From Candidatus Rifleibacteriota bacterium (GTDB lineage Bacteria; Muiribacteriota; Ozemobacteria; Ozemobacterales; Ozemobacteraceae): a stretch of 8,743 bases of DNA. The translations under genes were made by a program, and so were the position numbers. Within the stretch, counting starts at the first letter, position 1; the number at the start of each line of letters is the position of its first letter. Positions 5,860-8,743 of the stretch are shown one piece after another. The notes beneath the pieces are model-generated. The model was not told where the DNA came from, ran no database searches, and worked only from the letters and a program-made list of their open reading frames with translations. The DNA lies in the NCBI GenBank assembly GCA_028691595.1, contig JAQUZA010000117.1, forward strand, positions 1-8,743. The letters run 5' to 3'.

Positions 5860-6399
5860 TTGAAAGATCTCTCCAAAAAAGAAGCCTACGTAAAAGAATT
5901 TCAGGAAAAACTCGCTAAGTCACAGGTAGTGGTTCTCGCTAGCTGCGAAGGCGTTATGGTTTCCGAAATGACCGCTCTGCGCAAAGCTGTGCGCGAAACC
6001 GGCTCTGAAATGAGAGTTGTAAAAAACACTCTGCTCTGCCGCGCTCTGCACAATACCCCGATGAAAGAGCTCGAAGGACATATGAAGGGTAACACCGCTG
6101 TAACTTTTGGTTACAACGATCCCATCGCCCCCGTTAAAGCTCTGTTCGACTTTGCTGACAAAGCCAAGAAGTTCACATTTAAAGCTGGTTTCATGGATGG
6201 CCAGACACTGGACGTAGCTCAGCTGACTGCCCTCTCCAAGATCCCCGGCCGCAAAGAACTTTATACCATGCTCGCATCTGCAGTTCAGGGCCCGATCCGC
6301 AAACTCGCCTGCATCATCGACGCTCTTCGCACAAAAAGAGAAGAAGCTACCGGTGCTGCTGCCCCGGCCGAAGTTGCTGCTGAAGCCCCTACTGCCTGA
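5860..6399 (+). CDS. rplJ: 50S ribosomal protein L10
   Basis: The 179-residue protein is L10, the base of the ribosomal stalk: the N-terminal globular domain (about 1-130) binds 23S rRNA beside L11, and the C-terminal helix (about 133-160) carries L7/L12 dimers. Recognisable segments include LRKAVRETGSEMRVVKNTLL (about 40-59), LEGHMKGNTAVTF (70-82) and an Ala/Pro/Glu-rich tail from ~163. The start is assigned to TTG 5860, 8 bases after AAGGAGG (5845-5851); the in-frame GTG at 5851 overlaps the ribosome site itself and is rejected. A TTG start for an abundant protein is unusual. Expression is expected to be controlled by the leader and attenuator just upstream. rplL follows after 42 bases. Confidence 0.96.
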   Translation: MKDLSKKEAYVKEFQEKLAKSQVVVLASCEGVMVSEMTALRKAVRETGSEMRVVKNTLLCRALHNTPMKELEGHMKGNTAVTFGYNDPIAPVKALFDFADKAKKFTFKAGFMDGQTLDVAQLTALSKIPGRKELYTMLASAVQGPIRKLACIIDALRTKREEATGAAAPAEVAAEAPTA

Positions 6400-6441
6400 T
6401 TTTAACTTGATTTTTGCATAAGACTACAAGGAGTTTTTAAA

Positions 6442-6798
6442 ATGACTAAAGAACAGATTCTCGAGTCAATCGAAAAGATGACCGTTCTCGAACTTTCTGA
6501 ACTTGTTAAGGCTATCGAAGTAAAATTCGACGTAACCGCCGCTGCCCCCACAATGATTGCTGGCCCGGCCGCAGCTGTTGTTGAAAAAGACGAATTTGAC
6601 GTTGTTATCGAAAGCAACGGCGCTAACAAGATCAACGTAATCAAAGTTGTTCGCGAACTGACCGCTATGGGCCTCAAAGAAGCCAAAGACCTGGTTGACG
6701 CAGTTCCGAAGACCCTCAAAGAAGGCCTCACCAAAGCTGATGCCGAAATGATGAAGAAAAAACTCGAAGAAGCCGGCGCAAAGGTTTCTCTCAAGTAA
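6442..6798 (+). CDS. rplL: 50S ribosomal protein L7/L12
   Basis: The 118-residue acidic protein has the full L7/L12 plan: an N-terminal dimerisation helix pair (about 1-32, MTKEQILESIEKMTVLELSELV), an Ala/Pro-rich hinge (about 33-48) and the C-terminal domain that recruits translation GTPases such as EF-Tu and EF-G (about 50-118, EFDVVIES through KKKLEEAGAKVSLK). AAGGAG at 6428-6433, 8 bases upstream, supports the ATG. It is the last gene of the ribosomal unit: a strong terminator follows 12 bases after the stop, and rpoB, the usual next gene, is not there. Confidence 0.98.
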   Translation: MTKEQILESIEKMTVLELSELVKAIEVKFDVTAAAPTMIAGPAAAVVEKDEFDVVIESNGANKINVIKVVRELTAMGLKEAKDLVDAVPKTLKEGLTKADAEMMKKKLEEAGAKVSLK

Positions 6799-6810
6799 TC
6801 AAAGCTCTGC

Positions 6811-6847
6811 AAAAAAAACACCCGGGTTCGCCCGGGTGTTTTTTTTT
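6811..6847 (+). terminator. Strong intrinsic terminator after rplL
   Basis: CACCCGGG (6819-6826) pairs with CCCGGGTG (6831-6838) around a TTCG loop. The stem is extended outward by up to eight A-T pairs (6811-6818 with 6839-6846), and the T run covers 6839-6847. The A-tract/T-tract symmetry suggests it could work in both directions. It closes the ribosomal protein operon. Confidence 0.95.
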
Positions 6848-6870
6848 ACTCGCCAAACCCAGGTAGAGAG

Positions 6871-6922
6871 TTGTGACTATCTTTGTGAAAAAATATACAT
6901 TTTTCGAATAAATTATTATAAT
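6871..6922 (+). promoter_or_regulatory. Candidate promoter(s) for the TPR-like gene
   Basis: A perfect TATAAT lies at 6917-6922, with TATACA 17 bases upstream (6894-6899) as a poor -35. A second candidate pairs TTGTGA (6871-6876) with TATACA (6894-6899) as its -10, also with a 17-base spacer. Because a strong terminator ends at 6847, a fresh promoter is needed in this A/T-rich stretch; which of the two is used cannot be told from the sequence. Confidence 0.5.
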
Positions 6923-6955
6923 GAATTTAGGCGCAAAAACCCGGAGGTACCTCTA

Positions 6956-8017
6956 ATGTCAGAAGATGGTGAAAGCCTCATCGGTCAAATTCCCGGTCGA
7001 CTCCTGCTGTTCCTGATTGTAATGATCGTTTCAGCTCCATTTATGCTGGTCGGTTATTATAAAAACAGCCAGATCGAAAGCTGTCTTGAAAGCGCCGGCA
7101 AGTGCATGGCCAGCGACGACTATCTCGCCGCCGAAAAGAAACTGGACGAAGGTGCCAGCCATTTTGGTATTCTCTACGATCTTTATGTTATTTTGCCCTC
7201 CTTTGGTGGCAAATATTACAAGCAGGATGACTATTTCGGCATCAGGGGTGTAGCCAGAACTGCAGCTATCGCTCAACGTATGGGCCAGGGCGAGGTTAAT
7301 GTCGAAGAGCTTATAAAAGAAGCCAACGCTGATCTTGAAACCAGGGGCTCGTTTAGCGAAAAATCCGCTCCCCTTAGAGAAGTCGCCAGAAAACAAATGG
7401 TCTCGATTAAAAAAATGCTGCCAATTATGCGACTTGTCAAAAGCGGCGAGCACCAGAAGGCATTCACTCAGTTTCAGGCCTTTCTGCGTGAACCCGGCAA
7501 TCTTGAGTATGAAGTAATTCTTATGCCTGTTTGCCGTCTGTCGGTTGACTTGGCCGAAAATGCTCAAAACCCGGGAATCGGCGAAAGTTTGATTGGTATC
7601 GTCAGGGCTGCCGCCCAGGAATCGAAAAACCCATTTTTCCAGGAACTGTTGCGTCGCGCTTCAATGATCGATTTCGATGCAAAGAAAGATTTCAAGAAAC
7701 CACCAAAGGTAGCCAGTTCCAGGTCTGAACCAGCCGCTAAGTCGCCTGCCAGGCCCGCAAAAACCGAAGAAAAAACCTTTGAACAAAAATTCGCTGATGG
7801 CCTGGCCATGGCGCGAAAAAAAGACTTTAACAAGGCTTTGCCGATACTTGAGGAATGCTATAAAGTTCGACCTGACAACGACAATATCTGCTATGCCCTC
7901 GCTCTGACTCTAAAAAATCTTGGCAAGAGCTCTGAGGTTAAGCGTCTCTGCGAAGAAATGTTGCAGCGTAACGCCGAAAACACCAAGGCTCAAAAGCTTC
8001 TGGCGAGCCTCAAGTAG
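6956..8017 (+). CDS. Membrane-anchored TPR-like protein of unknown function
   Basis: I do not recognise a named family for this 353-residue protein. A short N-terminal segment precedes one membrane helix at about 15-34 (LLLFLIVMIVSAPFMLVGYY); the rest is probably exported and helical. Residues ~38-240 contain repeat-like helices but no catalytic motif. A Lys/Pro/Ala/Ser-rich linker (about 242-274) leads to a C-terminal pair of tetratricopeptide-like repeats (about 275-306 and 309-342, with FADGLAMARKKDFNKALPILEECYKVRPDN-type spacing, then ALALTLKNLGKSSEVKRLCEEML). TPR regions usually hold protein partners. GGAGG (6943-6947), 8 bases before ATG 6956, decides the start; the frame is open further upstream but that part overlaps the terminator. 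It has its own candidate promoter, so it is probably independent of the ribosomal operon. Confidence 0.8.
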   Translation: MSEDGESLIGQIPGRLLLFLIVMIVSAPFMLVGYYKNSQIESCLESAGKCMASDDYLAAEKKLDEGASHFGILYDLYVILPSFGGKYYKQDDYFGIRGVARTAAIAQRMGQGEVNVEELIKEANADLETRGSFSEKSAPLREVARKQMVSIKKMLPIMRLVKSGEHQKAFTQFQAFLREPGNLEYEVILMPVCRLSVDLAENAQNPGIGESLIGIVRAAAQESKNPFFQELLRRASMIDFDAKKDFKKPPKVASSRSEPAAKSPARPAKTEEKTFEQKFADGLAMARKKDFNKALPILEECYKVRPDNDNICYALALTLKNLGKSSEVKRLCEEMLQRNAENTKAQKLLASLK

Positions 8018-8058
8018 CTCAGTTATTTTTCTGCAGCGTCGATTTGTAGAAACTCAAT

Positions 8059-8104
8059 CAACTCTCTGATAGTATAGTTACCATCATAGATAGATGGAGA
8101 GTTG
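8059..8104 (+). promoter_or_regulatory. Hairpin covering the ribosome binding site of the PTS gene
   Basis: CAACTCTC (8059-8066) is perfectly complementary to GAGAGTTG (8097-8104). Directly stacked on it, 8067-8074 pairs with 8079-8086 around a TAGT loop with one A-C mismatch; bases 8087-8096 would bulge. The Shine-Dalgarno GGAG (8096-8099) is mostly inside the outer stem, so the fold would block translation. The inner part is also a near-perfect DNA dyad (TGATaGTA...TACcATCA) containing a -10-like TATAGT (8073-8078), so it could instead be an operator. The pairing is seen; the function is inferred. Confidence 0.5.
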
Positions 8105-8106
8105 TG

Positions 8107-8743
8107 ATGAGCGCAAAAGTTTCTGCAGAGCGTCTAGAGGTCATGGCCCCGCTTTCTGGTTTCCTGATGGCACTCGAAACTGTTCCCGACCCGGTTTTTG
8201 CCCAGAAGCTCGTTGGCGACGGCGTGTCGATCGACCCCGTTTCCAATGTGCTTAAGGCCCCGGTTGCCGGCGAAATCATTCAGATTCATTCTTCGTCGCA
8301 TGCTCTGACGGTTAAAACCCCACATGGCATCGAGATTCTCATTCATATAGGCCTCGATACCGTTAAACTCGGCGGCAAGGGTTTTGAACCACTGGTAAAA
8401 AAGGGCGACAACGTTACCCTCGGCCAGGATCTGATAAGATTCGATGCCGATTTTGTTGCCACCAATGCCCGCAGTCTGCTAACTCAGGTAGTGGTCACCA
8501 ACCCAGAGTCGATCAGCGAACTCCTCAGGGAAACGGGCAGCGTTGATGCCTGCTCTGATGTCATTTTTACCGTAATCCCGGCTGCTGCCCCCGCCAGGGT
8601 CGAGCAGAGCGGCAACAGCCAGCGAATCATCTCAGACTCTTTCGTGGTTGTTAACCCATCGGGTCTACACGCTCGGCCAGCATCGGTTCTCGCCGGTCTT
8701 GCCCGCCAGTTCGAATGTGAGCTGCATCTGCAGAAGGGCGATC
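8107..8743 (+). CDS. PTS EIIA(Glc)-HPr fusion protein (3' end beyond window)
   Basis: The visible 212 residues fuse two phosphocarrier domains of the sugar phosphotransferase system. Residues ~12-150 are an EIIA(Glc)/Crr-type domain: APLSGFLMALETVPDPVFAQ, the accessory His65 (HALTV) and the phosphorylated His80 in ILIHIGLDTVKL, 15 residues apart as in E. coli EIIA(Glc) (His75/His90). Residues ~176 onward are HPr, with the phosphorylation site His188 in NPSGLHARPAS. HPr takes phosphate from Enzyme I and passes it to EIIA, then to a sugar-specific IIB/IIC permease. The frame is open at the window edge; an Enzyme I domain may follow, as in the EIIA-HPr-EI protein NagF of Pseudomonas. ATG 8107 is supported by GGAG at 8096-8099. 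No terminator separates it from the TPR-like gene 89 bases upstream. Confidence 0.92.
   Translation, partial: MSAKVSAERLEVMAPLSGFLMALETVPDPVFAQKLVGDGVSIDPVSNVLKAPVAGEIIQIHSSSHALTVKTPHGIEILIHIGLDTVKLGGKGFEPLVKKGDNVTLGQDLIRFDADFVATNARSLLTQVVVTNPESISELLRETGSVDACSDVIFTVIPAAAPARVEQSGNSQRIISDSFVVVNPSGLHARPASVLAGLARQFECELHLQKGD

Noticed and set aside
6866..8107. 11-base repeat GAGAGTTGTGA at 6866-6876 and 8097-8107, upstream of both accessory genes
   Set aside because: Several 11-base matches are expected by chance in a window of this length, and the second copy overlaps a ribosome site and start codon.
1..8743. Mobile elements, CRISPR arrays or a new defence system
   Set aside because: No transposase, integrase, direct-repeat array or toxin/defence motif is visible; the block is core genome apart from the last two genes.

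Overview
The window is a bacterial housekeeping block in which every gene lies on the + strand: rRNA/tRNA processing, translation elongation, protein export, transcription elongation and the large-subunit ribosomal protein genes, followed by an uncharacterised membrane-anchored repeat protein and the start of a sugar phosphotransferase (PTS) protein. All protein identities except the repeat protein rest on clear family motifs. Shine-Dalgarno sites are strong, one GTG and one TTG start are used, and none of the four tRNA genes encodes its 3' CCA.

Layout: (1) 14-1741, mrnC (Mini-RNase III) and rlmB (23S rRNA Gm methyltransferase with a long charged N-terminal tail), nearly abutting. (2) 1726-3391, a very strong promoter with an A/T-rich upstream element drives tRNA-Thr(TGT), tRNA-Tyr(GTA), tRNA-Thr(GGT) and tuf (EF-Tu), ending in two tandem hairpins. 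(3) 3408-4461, rpmG (L33), tRNA-Trp, secE, nusG. (4) 4502-6847, rplK, rplA, an L10 leader with attenuator, rplJ, rplL and a strong terminator. (5) 6917-8017, a candidate promoter and a membrane-anchored TPR-like protein of unknown function. (6) 8107 to the window end, an EIIA(Glc)-HPr fusion preceded by a long hairpin that covers its ribosome binding site.

The gene order mixes two classic arrangements. mrnC-rlmB ahead of rpmG-secE-nusG-rplKAJL resembles Bacillus/Firmicutes, where yacP and sigH lie in between; here that slot holds the tRNA-tuf unit known from E. coli (thrU-tyrU-glyT-thrT-tufB), without the glycine tRNA. rpoBC, which normally follow rplL, are absent: rplL ends in a strong terminator and unrelated genes follow. 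This suggests a lineage outside both Firmicutes and Proteobacteria. A deep-branching phylum such as Candidatus Riflebacteria is my guess from general impression only and is not established by the sequence.

Most of the window is ordinary core genome and I see no new defence or mobile system. The most interesting parts are regulatory: a well-formed L10-leader/antiterminator/terminator switch before rplJ, the hairpin masking the PTS ribosome binding site, and the tandem hairpins between tuf and rpmG. L33 missing one zinc ligand, the charged RlmB tail and the displaced rpoBC also deserve a look.
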